NCBI GenBank assembly: GCA_914767715.1
Contig: OU612074.1
Span: forward strand, 23,548,062-23,608,061
Length of the DNA stretch: 60,000 bases
Direction of reading: 5' to 3'
DNA from: Membranipora membranacea
Lineage: Eukaryota; Bryozoa; Gymnolaemata; Cheilostomatida; Membraniporidae
Positions 48,520-60,000 of the stretch are shown here, piece after piece (position 1 is the first letter of the stretch; every line of letters starts with the position of its first letter). The translations under genes were made by a program, and so were the position numbers. The notes beneath the pieces were generated by a model. It had not been told where the DNA came from. It did not search any database and saw only the letters and a list, made by a program, of their open reading frames with translations.

Positions 48520-49440
48520 GATATGTTTCTGAGTAACACTTCTCTGATACAATTATAATAAAGAAGACAATCATCACCGTTATGTTAATCCATGATATCT
48601 TCAATGTACTGACGGCAGCAGAGTAGCAATAGCACAAAGAATACACACAGCTAACCTGTTAGCCGTTTATATGTGGTTTTTTAACCGATCAGCTAGCCAT
48701 TAAATTTGGGTTTAATCTCTGAACTGAGGGTCTCAGGCGCTCATGAGAGCCACCATTTCTAGAGAGTCATTGGGAAAAGCAACACTCTGGGAAAGTGATC
48801 AAATAGCTTCTACCTCCTTTGAATAAGGAGCAAAAATGAATATTTTTCAGGAGTTTCCCTCCCTGTATAAGCAACAAGCTTTGAACTAGCAACAAGCAAT
48901 GGCTCCCAGGCTTTCCGTACATTCCCATGAATAGAAATGAGCTGAAACTGAGCCTTTGAGCTCAGCGTAAACAGAGAGGTATTTCTATGCTTCGCTCAGC
49001 CACGGAATTAGCCTCAGGTCGACCTATCGAAACTCATTGATTATCAATTGAATATTTTATCTACACTATAATGTACAACAATTCACTGGAGAGAACCGCC
49101 TCATGAAGGTTTACCCCAGTAAGAGACTCATTGTCTATCTACAGAAGTATTATCGGGTCGTCTTCTGATTTCAGGGCTGACTAGGTCAGGGGCTGAATGT
49201 TTTCTGATACCAGGGCCGACTTGTTTAGGGGCTGAATGTCTTCTGATATCAGGGCTGACTAGGTCAGGGCCGCTGAATTTGTTGCAATGGATAATTTTTT
49301 TCATTCTTCATCAGATGTTTGCTAATCTCAATCTCCCTTCAAGCTCAGATATGATAAGATAGCAGTTTATTGGTAAATCCGCCAAAGACAGTTTACAATT
49401 GTTTAAAAAGGCTCTGTGACTGTAACTGTAATGGTATATC
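48520..49440. other. Intergenic stretch with a short three-copy repeat
   Basis: No gene recognised. About 49160-49272 holds three copies of a ~38 bp unit, TTCTGAT(T/A)(T/C)CAGGGC(T/C)GACT then AGGTCAGGGGCTGAATG. Confidence 0.5.
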
Positions 49441-49860
49441 ATTTAAAACTTTAATACTCTGTCTTAATTTTTGGCATCCTGTATGAAGAGTAGCACTGTT
49501 TAAGAATATGGGTATCAAAATTTATAAAATTGTTAGCAGTACTTTCAATCCTACTCCACACTAAGGAGTCAGCATCCAAAGAGTGAGAAATAGTTGGAGC
49601 AGTTTTTCCCTGAGTGGCTGAACTGTACCATAACTCAATGTTATACATAAAAATGGGTAATATCAAAGATTCTATAAAATCGTGTTTTTGTGACTTAGGG
49701 ATTAAACTGAGGGATTAAGCTGTTTAAATTTAGAAAAACAACAAAACCTTGTTCTGAGCTAATGTTTTCAAGCCACTTTAGGTCATGGCTAAAATATGTA
49801 CCTAAATACTGCTCTCAATGGGTTGGCTATTTATAAAAAGATCCATCCAACGATCAGGTT
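49440..49860 (-). mobile_element. Decayed LINE fragment, same family as at 36.8-37.5 kb
   Basis: Minus strand, with frame breaks: DLFINSQPIES, LILPIFMYNIELWYSSA, ANNFINFDTHILKQCYS and YRMPKIKTEY. They correspond to DYLFINGSPIEN, LIFPILAYNIELWYFSS, ATNFIEFNDHILNHCYS and YIMPKIRTSR of the other copy. It lies just downstream of paralogue 2. Confidence 0.7.
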
Positions 49861-49996
49861 GCCCTCAAAACGGACCCGAAAATTAATAATTACTGATGTG
49901 TGAAAGGTTTATTTGAGTCTCAGATTGTAAAAAAAAGCTCAAACTTGCAAGGAATGTTCAGTACTCGATATGGAAACTCAAAATTATTTCTGATGA

Positions 49997-52900
49997 TCAA
50001 CCAGAGGTGACCTTGAGTAAAGTGTTAGTGTAGGTCAAGGACTTTTCAGGTTTGACTGTACCCAGACCTGACTTTCTGATCTGATCAGTAGTTATGTTGT
50101 AGGGTGATAAATCTCGTATTGTGTAATCACGAAATGAGCCTGAGCCGTGTACTTTAGAGCAGTGCTCATGATTTGTTTTTAGTATATGGCACGGGTTCCT
50201 CACCTTAAATCTGAATATAGCCTGCATAACATATATCATACCTACAATCATAACGTATATATTTATACAATCATAGCGTATATATACATACAATCATAGC
50301 ATATATATACATACAATCATAACATATATATGTACACACAATCATACGATATATATATATATATACAATCATACGATATATATACATACAATCATACGAT
50401 ATATGTACATACAATCATACGATATATATACATACAATCATAACATATATATGTACACACAATCATACGATATATATACATACAATCATAAGATATATAT
50501 ACATACAATCATACGATATATATACATACAATCATACGATATATGTACATACAACCATACGATATATGTACACACAATCATACGATATATGTTATGCTCA
50601 CTCACCGTTTTCAGCCTGCCACATATTAGTAGGGTAGTCTAGTTTAGCAGATAGTATCCTGTCATCTAATGGTTTAGATAGTCTAAATATGTGGGTGTCA
50701 TGTGAACCTACAATAATACAGAATACATATAATATAGTACAATATATGTTATATATTATTAATACATAAGATATAAAAATTCGCATATTATTTTCAGATT
50801 TTATATGTATATATATTTTATATATTTATATGTTAATTTTATATATATTATATATTAAATACTCATCCTGATAGAAAGTAAGCCCAGGGTCTGTTGTCCA
50901 GAAACAATAAATAGGATAAAAAGGACCTCCTTTCAAAAATGCTGCTTGTATAAATTTATAAAAGTAAGTATGTGAACTCATAGGGCCCACAAAGGTTCCA
51001 AATATAGAGATAACAGATAAAAATAAAAAGAGCATGATTAAAATGTACTCTCCAATGAAAAACTAAATAAATAAAGAGTAAAAATGCAAGTAAGCAGTCA
51101 GTTTGACAAAAGTAGCAGAAGAGTTTTTTGTAGACTAAAAATGTGTTTCTTGATGGCTAACCTTAAATGATTCAAGTTCATGGCCCAGCTTACCATTGTG
51201 GGGCAAGTCAGTATATAATTGGACAGCAAATTTTGCTGGGCAGAATCTGAATTTAGGGATAGCCTGACACCCTAAATTTTACCAAGCCTAGTTTCGCTTT
51301 TCAATTCTACTGGCATAAGAATTGCATGTATAATAAGGACAAAGTTGTTTACCAGTTTAAGTAATGTTTGAAGGCATCGATCAGGCTCAAAGTAACAACA
51401 GTACTGTAGCTAGAGATTTGAACAACAGCATTAATTATTAATATTCACTGACAACTCACTGACATCGCATGGAGGTATGAAATACAATAAATATATTAAA
51501 ATAGATTATTGAGATAGTAAAATAGACTAATAAAGCTGTAAGCTCAGAAGAATGGTGGAGTTAAAGGGAATTCAGTTCAGTACTAGTTTCCTAAAAATTG
51601 ATGCACATATTAAAATACCCGTCCCTATAATATACCTTGATAACGTTGACATTCGGTCGTGAGGCTACATCTACCATTGATATCTCCATATCTGCTTAGA
51701 CTGAATATAATCTTAGCATCTCTCATCTTAATAGTGTCTATCTTCTCAAATCCGTCTCCTATAACTAAAATTTACACCAACAACTGTAATATACACCCAT
51801 AACTGTAATATACACCCATAACTGTAATATACACCCATAACTGTAATATACACCAACAACTGTAATATACACCAACAACCGTAATATACACCAACAACTG
51901 TAATATACACCAACAACTGTAATATACACCAACAACTGTAATATACACCAACATCTGTAATATACACCAGCAACTGTAATATACACCCATAACTGTAATA
52001 TACACCAACAACTGTAATATACACCCATAACTGTAATATTCACCAACAATTGTAATATACACCCATAACTGTAATATACACCAACAACTGTAATATACAC
52101 CCATAACAGTAATATACACCAACAACTGTAATATACACCCATAACTGTAATATTCACCAACAACTGTAATATACACCCATAACTGTAATATTCACCAACA
52201 ACTGTAATATACACCCATAACTGTAATATACACCAACAACTGTAATATACACCAACAACTGTAATATACACCAACAACTGTAATATACACCAACAACTGT
52301 AATATACACCAACATCTGTAATATACACCAACAACTGTAATATACACAAAGCATCATATAGAATTGTCGCATTTACAATCTGACAACCATAAACAATTTG
52401 TTTTCAAGATAGAATATTAAAGTCAATTGACTATCTTATTAGGCCTATCTAATGATGTATCACGATATATCACGGATATCACGATATATACTGTTTATCT
52501 GCTCATTGTTACTCCACAAATACGCATCTTATATCCGACTTCCACTTCCACTCACGCTCACGCATAAGCTTACACTTACCTATGTCACTGTTCATGGCAA
52601 TTACTGGTTTATCTATCAGGTAGGTAGAAGGGTATCTGAAGAAATCAGCCATATGTATAAGTCGTCCCAGCTTGACAGACACTAACTTTTCCTCATGTTG
52701 TAGTTTGAGGTTCTGTATCGCCTAAAAATTCAAAGTGCAGTCACTGTGAAATATCTAAGTTATAACCAGAGTATCAAACATGTTAAATTATCTCTGATGT
52801 TCCTTTCACATGTAGCAAAACCTGTCGGTGATAACACCTGTTTGGTGTTTGGGTAGTCTTTAAATTACCCTAGGACCTAGGTGGTACTAGTCTGAGCCCC

Positions 52901-55585
52901 CAGGACTCTCTTGCCACCCCCCCCCGTCCGACGGCCCAAGGACCTAGGTGTTATTAGCCCTAGGACTTATGTGTGACTCGTTGGGATTAGTCCTCACCTG
53001 AATCTCGTGGTCTTTGAAATATAAAAGGTGGATTTTAGATACTAAAGGATTATTAAGGTTGTGCTGAAGAGCGTCCGTCACTTCCTGATCTCGACCCTTC
53101 CTCTGCTCTGCCGTGAAATTTTCATACTTAGGCCAAACCTCACCTGCAGAAAAAAGAATCAATATGTAAACATGGCTACAGGCCACTTATAAGAGAACTA
53201 TATTTATGAGAACGCGACATACTCAGGTAACAACAAGGCGACAAAGCAAGGTAGTACCGGGACCACTATGGGAGCTGTAGCATGGCTTACAAAGTTGTGA
53301 TACTGCATTGCATTGGGAGGGGCCGACAAAAAATGGTCTATAACGCTTCTTTGTTATCAAACTTATGATATTGATAGTCAGGACAATGTTTTAACCAGAA
53401 AGTCTGAAAAAATTTGGATTGATCCCATAAAGCCCTCTTCGACTGTATACTCAGCTATATGTTATAATACATTATAGTCCTTGAGCAAAATCTATGCTGC
53501 CTATTGACTTGTCACCGAGCCTCTTACACCTTTGTGAGATCATTATTTGATATTGTAGTTATTGTAATGACGTCTAAGAGAACATATCATTTCTACCAAA
53601 ATGAAATGCAAGCCTCATGCTATATTATAATACAATCTCAGAGATGATGTGTATGACGTAATGACATAATATGCTGTATATACTTCATTATGTGGAGATG
53701 ACTACAAAACGAAATATCATGACGTTACGATATAAAAGATTAGAAGTCATTCTCTACAATAAACCTAAATAGACCAAGGAGTTAGAGACTCCTTAAATAG
53801 ATTAACCTGCGAATATGCTGAGAAACATGATAATATGGAATCCTTCAGCAGGTTTGACTGCCTGAGCTGCTTTCTTCTGATTGGTTGGTTCCTGCGCTGC
53901 TGTGTTCTGATTGGTGGGTTCGAGGTTATCAGTCTTCTCAACAGCTGTAGAAATTATCCTCTCTTTGGTGAGAATTGTGTGAAAGGTCGGATTTTCTATG
54001 ACCTTTGACCTATTTACTGATTTGAGATCGGTCAGAGTCGCTGATAAGGCTTCAACTTGATCTGGAGACATGGGGAGTTTGTTATTTGTCAATGCAGACA
54101 GTACCTGCCGCAATGTTGTGGGGAGTTTGAGGTTATTCACCAATTCTTCTTTGCGACCAACTTTTGTCTATAAAAGTAGAAAGTTAGTCATTACAAGTAA
54201 TCGTACTGTGTGATATAGAAAAGACACATGCTTTTTGTGACATTAAATTGCTTTTTCATCTGATTAAAGAATATTGTTTCTGTTGCAACATATAATCAAA
54301 ATATGCGAGGGGTATGTTAGAAGTTAATGGTGGTGAAAAATACAACCATGGAAAGAATCAAATTTTCAGATACCGTACTTATTAAAAGCAAGTATAGATG
54401 ACATATGTACTTTCATGTATCATTAGAATGCTCAGATTACTATGAGCAGCATTATAGGGACCATACCTGCCAAAAATTATTTAAAATCTGCTTTAAATAA
54501 AATCGTGGGGCCCTGATGGGATTTTCCCAGGGTTTATCTCCCCTGCAGAAAGCTGAAGCAAAAGAGCAGTGGAGATAAGGGAAAGAGGCATGCGCACCAA
54601 AAAAGGGAGATATCCTCTGTAAATAACCTATAATACTAAATAACATGAGATTGAATACCATTTCTAAGCTTACTGCCTCCACTGCAGATTTAGAGCCTAT
54701 GGTTGAGGGACAACTTCAAAATCAAAAAGTTTTAAAACAATTCTTAAAATTTCAGAGAATTATCAGCATTTTGAGAACCTACAAGCTTGTATAACTTTGT
54801 GAGCTCTTGATATATGGTGACCCCGCACTTGACATTTCTGCTTTAACATAAGCGAACTAATAAATATTTTTTCAATTTGATCACTTCTTGTCAGGTTACC
54901 TCTCATCCGGTTTCTAACTCAATCTAGACCTTGCGATAAAGCTCATCCTGTTATTTGTCAAAATCTTCATCAGTGCTATCGATCAAATCTCGAAATGGCT
55001 CGGCCCCTTATGACATTGAAGGCTATTTCCATTATAAGTCTCATTATTATCAAATCATTATCAGACAAAGTACCCTGTGTTTTTGTTAGTTTGCAGTTAT
55101 TGTAGTGCTCTTATGTTGCTATATCTATGGTACTTTCAGCTAGTGTCGGTAAGTGTTATAAAAATCGATCCTCTTTGACTACCTTCTTACTCCATGCCAA
55201 AGCCTATTTATTGTTTAGGTCACGTATCAGGTCATTGCTATCACTGATGTACCCTGCCCCCTAACACATCCTCTTATCAATGAGTTACTCACTGATGTTT
55301 ACACCCCCCCCCCCCCCGAATTCCTCACCAAGAGCTGCACACCAGTAACAGACGACTGAATATCTGTTAGAGGTGAGAATGCTGACTTACCCTGAATATA
55401 TCTGGGCCTGCTGACCTCTCACTCATCACCGCTGCCGAGTACTCGAGCCCAGAGACGCTCCTCGGCACGGCCGTATATCTGTTGTGGACGAAAATCTCCA
55501 ACATCAGGCAGACAGTGACTAATGCAATGATTTTCTTACGGTTTCTTCGTCCAAAGAACATCGTGTGACCTCGACCTAAGAGCAT
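49997..55585 (-). CDS. Seven-exon GT-A-like glycosyltransferase family protein, type II membrane (paralogue 2)
   Basis: Exons on the minus strand: 55585-55391, 54167-53807, 53143-52998, 52721-52580, 51758-51636, 50707-50606 and 50241-49997 (195+361+146+142+123+102+245 = 1314 nt; 437 codons plus TGA). All GT-AG and all phases agree (0,1,0,1,1,1). Exon 1 gives a basic tail and signal-anchor (FFGRRNRKKIIALVTVCLML); a later ATG (MFFGRR) is an alternative start. Exon 2 is a polar stem with a 10-residue tandem duplication (EPTNQNTAAQ/EPTNQKKAAQ). From FHIIMFLSIFAG on, it parallels paralogue 1: RKGRDQEVTDALQHNLNN, SKIHLLYFKDHEIQ, AMNSDIGDGF, FSLSRYGDINGRC, GSHDTHIFRL, LDYPTNMWQAENG and NPCHILKTNHEHCS. 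Exons 2, 3 and 5 of paralogue 1 have exactly matching lengths (146, 142, 102). The likely role is Golgi glycan transfer; donor and acceptor are unknown. Confidence 0.82.
50243..50600 (-). repeat. ~22-24 bp minisatellite filling intron 6 of paralogue 2
   Basis: About 14 copies of ACAATCATACGATATATATA-CAT variants fill the whole intron between exons 6 and 7. The last copy (minus strand TATGATTGTAG|GTATGATATATG) forms the acceptor of the terminal exon and overlaps its first bases in similarity. Confidence 0.9.
51762..52345 (-). repeat. 19 bp minisatellite adjoining the acceptor of exon 5 of paralogue 2
   Basis: About 30 copies of a 19 bp unit, on the minus strand TTGGTGTATATTACAGTTG, with variants ATGGGTGTATATTACAGTT. 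The intron end itself, TTGGTGTAAATTTTAGTTAT AG, is a diverged copy, so the unit contains a pyrimidine tract with AG. All three frames are open, giving artefactual VYYSCWC/ILQLLVYITVVG polymers. Confidence 0.93.
53200..53800. other. Intron of paralogue 2, nothing recognised
   Basis: Unique AT-rich sequence between exons 2 and 3 of paralogue 2. The same holds for 54200-55360 (intron 1), apart from a C run at 55304-55317. Confidence 0.4.
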
Positions 55586-56643
55586 ACAGAGTTCTTAGAT
55601 CAGCGAGAGGTCAATAAGAGCAGTCGAAGTAATGGGAGAAGGTAGGAGTAGCCAATAGTGAGACAAACTACTACTTTCCTCTATGAAGTAATTACAAAAA
55701 TACAAACACGCACAAGCATATGATGCAAGACGGTAGACATTACAGCCAATAATACCAACCATACCATAATTATCATCTGACTAGAGTTTTAACTTTTTTT
55801 TGTATTCACATCATCAACTGATTGTTAAGCTTTGCTGAAGAGCTGAAGTGATTAATAGCCCAGCCCAGATCATTCAAAGCCAGCCGTGCAACCAGTACAA
55901 GTTAGTTTGACAGAATCGGAATGTATCAGTTGAAGTATGTTGTATGTGATGGTCCTTCTAACACGAATAAACAATGAGACATTGGAACCTAATTACTTGG
56001 AATTACGTGTCAGTTAGGGTCAGAGTCAGACTCCCAAATTGCACATTGAAAATAGGTGGAGCTCACCAAAGGATTCTCATATTCCTCAATGTACTGTAAG
56101 TTTCAATAAATGTGATGCCAACAGCAGATGGTGATCAGGTGATCAGGTGATCAGGTGATCAGGTGATCAGGTGATCAGATGGTGATCAGGTTCATTTGCT
56201 GCAATCCATGAACTTGAGCTTGAGAGTCAATTTATAAAGAAGAGGTCAAAGCTCATAACTTCCTCAGTGAGCTCATATAGAAAGGTGGGCTATTCTGTAT
56301 CTAACATGTTGGCATACTTTATCAGAGAAGTGCATTATAAGAATTATAAGCTGCTCCATAAGAAAATAGAAAGCGAGATGCCCCCAATGCAGCCCACATT
56401 AGTCTGCAGCAAATACTACCTACACATTAGTCTGCAGCAAATACTACCTAAGTGCTGCAAAGTATGTTGGAAGCTGCCTTATACAGATAGCAGATAAAAT
56501 TACAACAGGGGCGAGCCTTGGCTGTCTGCCTGGTGTGTCCCTCCACCCCAGTCAGACAGCCGGCTCATTTCAAGTGGTTAATGGTGTAATGCCACTAACC
56601 TGCATTGCAACTATCTGAACACTTAGACTAGTTTTGTATTTAC

Positions 56644-56789
56644 CTGTAATTCATGATCTTTATAGTAGAGAAGGTGTATTTTCTCCACCAGTGAGTTATT
56701 AAGGTTGTGAGATAAAGAGGAGATAACTTCCTGATCTCTGCCTCTTCTCTGAGCTTCTGTAAACTTCTCATATCCCGGCCACGCAGAGC
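56644..56789 (-). CDS. Stranded exon 2 of a third glycosyltransferase-like paralogue
   Basis: 146 nt with intact acceptor (CTTTAG) and donor (GTAAAT), coding GSAWPGYEKFTEAQRRGRDQ and onward to YYKDHELQ. Compared with exon 2 of paralogue 1 it differs at four bases: three synonymous and one Val-to-Ala. No exon 3-6 of its own lies downstream before the first exon of paralogue 2. Its first exon should lie beyond the window end. It may be part of a truncated gene, or splice in phase into downstream exons of paralogue 2. Confidence 0.75.
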
Positions 56790-57150
56790 CTAAAGTGTAA
56801 ACCAAGCTTAAATAGAGACAGTACAAGGGAGATAACTCAGGCCACACGGAGCCTAAAGTTTAAACCAGGCTTAAATAGAGACTGCTCAAGGGAGATAACT
56901 CAGGCCACACAGAGCCCAAAGTGTAAACCAGGCTTAAATAGAGACTGCTCAAGGGAGATAACTCAGGCCACACAGAGCCTAAAGTGTAAACCAGGCTTAA
57001 ATAGAGATAGCACAAGGGAGATAACTCAGACCAAAATGAGCCTAAAATGTAAACCAGGCTTAAATAGAGACAGCGCAAGGGAGATAACTCAGGCCAAACA
57101 GAGCCTGAAGTGTAAACCAGGCTTAAATGGGATAGCACAAGGGAGATAAA
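56790..57150 (-). repeat. ~61 bp acceptor-based minisatellite (copy B)
   Basis: About six to seven units equivalent to those at 31833-32605, each with the acceptor ACACTTTAG|GCTCTGTGTGG on the minus strand. Copy number differs from copy A, showing expansion or contraction after the duplication. Confidence 0.92.
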
Positions 57151-60000
57151 TCATAATTTCATATATTATGGAATGTTTTGGTGCTAAGATTGTGAATATG
57201 CCGACTAAGGTGAGATTGACTTTGCATTTATCGTGACATTCCACTCAGCAACAGCCTAGAAAATCAGCCTGCTCACCATAAAAGTAGGTTCTATAGATAT
57301 AATGTAAGAATCCATTCAAACTTTGTAAAAGCTGTGCGAGAGTTAACACAGGCAACATCTAGTTATTAAAAGGCGTATGTTTTAACAGGCAAAGGGCAGC
57401 CAGCCATGGAATATCCCTTACATAAAAACTTAGTGATCTTCAATTACAGCTTCTGCAGAATGGAGTGAAGCCTGTTAATGTAACACTAGATAGTGCTTGA
57501 CCTGCAAAATATTTTAATTTCTAGAGAATGCAGCTTTACCACACCTTACTGACTATTATAACAACAAACAAATGACTGAACAATATAAAAGACTACAACT
57601 AGAGCGCTTGATATCAAGATCAAAATAATATGTTTGTCTGGCAAACAACAATGCATGTTCTCCTCGTGAAAACTTTCCTTTGTCTAATCTATTTTAACAA
57701 CTCCTCGATGATTTTAGTTTCAGGCTGACCGAGATTTTTAATTCATAGTAGGTGATTTTAATGAGGAATTCTGACTACTGAACATTTGTCAATCAGACAT
57801 CAAACTCCTTGTACACGTAAATATAAATTTTATTTTGTCTCAACTAAATATTTGTCAAACAAATAATATATGAACCATTTGGTGAATGTTATGTCTCAAT
57901 TCCAAAGGTTTTAATAAATTCCACTGCAGTAAAATAAGTCTAGCTTTTTAGTTTGCTTGATCAGATCCTGAAATGGTAAGGTAGACACCAGACTTTACAC
58001 GAGTAATCTGAGCCCTTTAAACTCTCCCTCCCCCATCTCCCCTGCCCGTCTGATGCCCCCCTGTCTGATGGCCCCCCCCCTTCTGATCGCCTATAGTTCA
58101 CCACAAAATATGTGATCGAATAATAATATTGGAGAGGGGGAGATCTAGCAAATATTTTAAAGCTACAATGGGAGTTGTTTTAAATGAGTCAGATAATGAG
58201 TGGGCAGATTTATTTTTGATTGCTTTCAGGCGCGCAAACCTCTCACCACAGACAACGCCATAAAGGAATATTGTATTGACACCAATTTTAGTATTTGGGA
58301 TGAACACCCCCCCCCCCCATTTCATTCCAGTTATGTGCTTGCATTGCAGAAGAAAAACTTATTTCTCACAACGCTGATAGTCAGTGATAGCAATATGATC
58401 AAACAATCAATCATGAAGGCCTGTTTAACAGCCTTTAATTTAGTCCAGACATGCGATTTCTAGTTTAGCTTATTGATAATATTTGCGCCGAGGTATTTCA
58501 CCTTTTCTCTTCCTCTTCAAGTATTTTCTCTTGTTTGTCAAACAAAACAAAAAAGGGACCTTTGAGATGAGGCTAGCTTTGTTGGGGTTGACTGTCAATC
58601 CTACATTTACACGTATAAATCACAGAGTAAGTGTAGTATGTGAGTGAGAAGAAGCTCCGGGCTCTTCACTTATCAAACTCAGCTGCCTAATAAGCTCCTC
58701 TCATCTAAGGATAAAATAACCACACAACGATAAGCTAACATCAAACCTCGATAAAGATAAAAAATGCTTTATACCACTGTTCACATAGTTTACAATCCTC
58801 AGCACTCTTAGTGATCTTAAAATTCCACAATGAGACTATAAACAATCTGATAGCTAAAACAAAGGCTTTATAATCTTTGGTTTAGGGTAAATTGAACTGG
58901 TCAAACAGATTTCTTTTCAGACAGCCAGAACAATATTGAAAGCTGAGAATTGATGAGGGACTGAATATTTAGTTAAGATCATTTTATTTGATTGAATATA
59001 GTTTTAACTGTTGCATTAAGCTAGGGCATTGACCGGAGCAAAAATGAGGCGTAGTTTACATCAACGCTGGTTCTCCTTATTTAGACAGTTTGAAAATCAA
59101 TCCAACCGCAAAAAGGAAAGTAGAACCATTTCATAACATATCAAAACGAATCCTAGTTCCTAAAATTTTGGAGATTTCATACAATATTAAAATCAGGCCC
59201 CAGAACAATACAATGACACCCAGACTGCTGGCCAAGCAAAAGTTTAGGGGATGGGCAGTGAAGAGGTGCGGGGTCTGCAGGTATCCACTTAAGTTACACA
59301 AATATCAACAAAATTAATGAATTAATTGTTTTTTTGAAAAACCTATATCATGTTTTATCAGTAAATGTTATGTTTTTTCCAACTGGGTTTCATCCTAATT
59401 GAGCATAGTGTCAATACCATATTGTAATAACATCAACAAGTTCAATGCATAGATGTGCTGCCAATAAAATTCTTCTCCGTCTATCTAGCCACCCATTCCC
59501 CAATGCCTCACTGCATTTAGAGCGATGCATGCTGTCTGATAGTCACTGACTAACCTGTGAAGAGTTACATGGTGGACAGACTAGGAGTTCACACTACTCA
59601 GACAACCTTTGCCTGTTGTCCTTCATGCCTGCATTGAGGGACATAGGTGGGCAAGCGAGCAGCGACTAAGGGCTATAGCTGGGCGGTATTATCATGAAGG
59701 ATATTTAGTATTATTAGGTGTGCAGTAGTCTCAGCCCCTCCCTCAGACTTTTTCCCCACCTGATGTCCCTCCCCCCCCCCCGGCAATGTATGCAGTCAAG
59801 ATGAGAACTTTGAAATGCCGGACAGGAATAAATAAATTTGCTAACCAATCGATAAACTCTCACCGATAAACTCTCACTAGGCAGGATGGTCACAATAATG
59901 ATGATTGATGGACAAAGAGCAAAAACCGATGGAAGTTACCAGCAGACACAGATTGAAGAGGGACAGCAACAAGCAAGCTTTCCATCTCTACCACACATCT

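Larger units (their letters stand above)
55760..60000. repeat. Segmental duplication, copy B (continues beyond the window)
   Basis: Matches copy A (30857-35454) to the last base of the window. The left edge lies about 175 bp upstream of the first codon of paralogue 2. Compared with copy A it lacks the U2-derived insertion. It has fewer 61 bp units, a 27 bp local duplication near 56420, and more GGTGATCA repeats at 56130-56190. Confidence 0.95.

Noticed and set aside
51746-52372. Three overlapping minus-strand open frames of up to 194 codons
   Set aside because: 19 bp minisatellite lacking stop codons; the only coding DNA here is exon 51758-51636.

Overview
This is animal (metazoan) nuclear DNA. 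The genes have short exons with GT-AG introns, signal peptides, a type II membrane anchor, a calcium-binding EGF domain and a eukaryotic tRNA gene. LINE fragments, tRNA- and U2-derived short retroelements and a very large load of minisatellites are scattered between them. The species cannot be fixed by eye. AT-rich sequence, short introns and the repeat families suggest an invertebrate, perhaps a sponge or another early-branching animal; that is a guess.

Layout. (1) 138-3210, plus strand: a four-exon gene for a 216-residue coiled-coil protein. (2) 3.2-10.4 kb: intergenic, with a triplicated ~270 bp repeat, a 12 bp minisatellite and one doubtful exon. (3) 10.48-12.36 kb, plus strand: a TATA box, a probable untranslated first exon, and an intronless CDS for a secretory-pathway protein with two EGF domains and one membrane span. 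(4) 14.57-16.84 kb, minus strand: a three-exon gene for a 161-residue secreted protein of unknown family. (5) 18.1 kb: tRNA-Arg(ACG). (6) 19.30-36.33 kb, minus strand: a six-exon gene for a 433-residue type II membrane protein that resembles a GT-A-type glycosyltransferase. Its introns hold 2.5 kb and 4.3 kb minisatellites. (7) 36.8-41 kb: a LINE fragment, minisatellites and a SINE-like unit. (8) 41.82-48.51 kb: a 6.7 kb element with terminal inverted repeats and a decayed multi-exon gene. (9) 50.0-55.59 kb, minus strand: a second, seven-exon paralogue (437 residues) of the glycosyltransferase-like gene. (10) 55.76-60.0 kb: a diverged copy of 30.86-35.45 kb, carrying a stranded exon 2 of a third paralogue.

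The exon models were assembled by hand from splice sites. For all four multi-exon host genes the exon lengths sum to a whole number of codons and every junction phase agrees, so these models are much stronger than single open frames. The two paralogues share identical lengths and phases for exons 2, 3 and 5.

The most unusual signal is that several minisatellites are built on splice junctions. The repeat unit copies the last bases of an exon plus its donor, or an acceptor with or without the first bases of an exon. This occurs in at least three different genes. The second main signal is the 6.7 kb inverted-repeat element, whose gene can be rebuilt exon by exon and has no transposase domain I can recognise.
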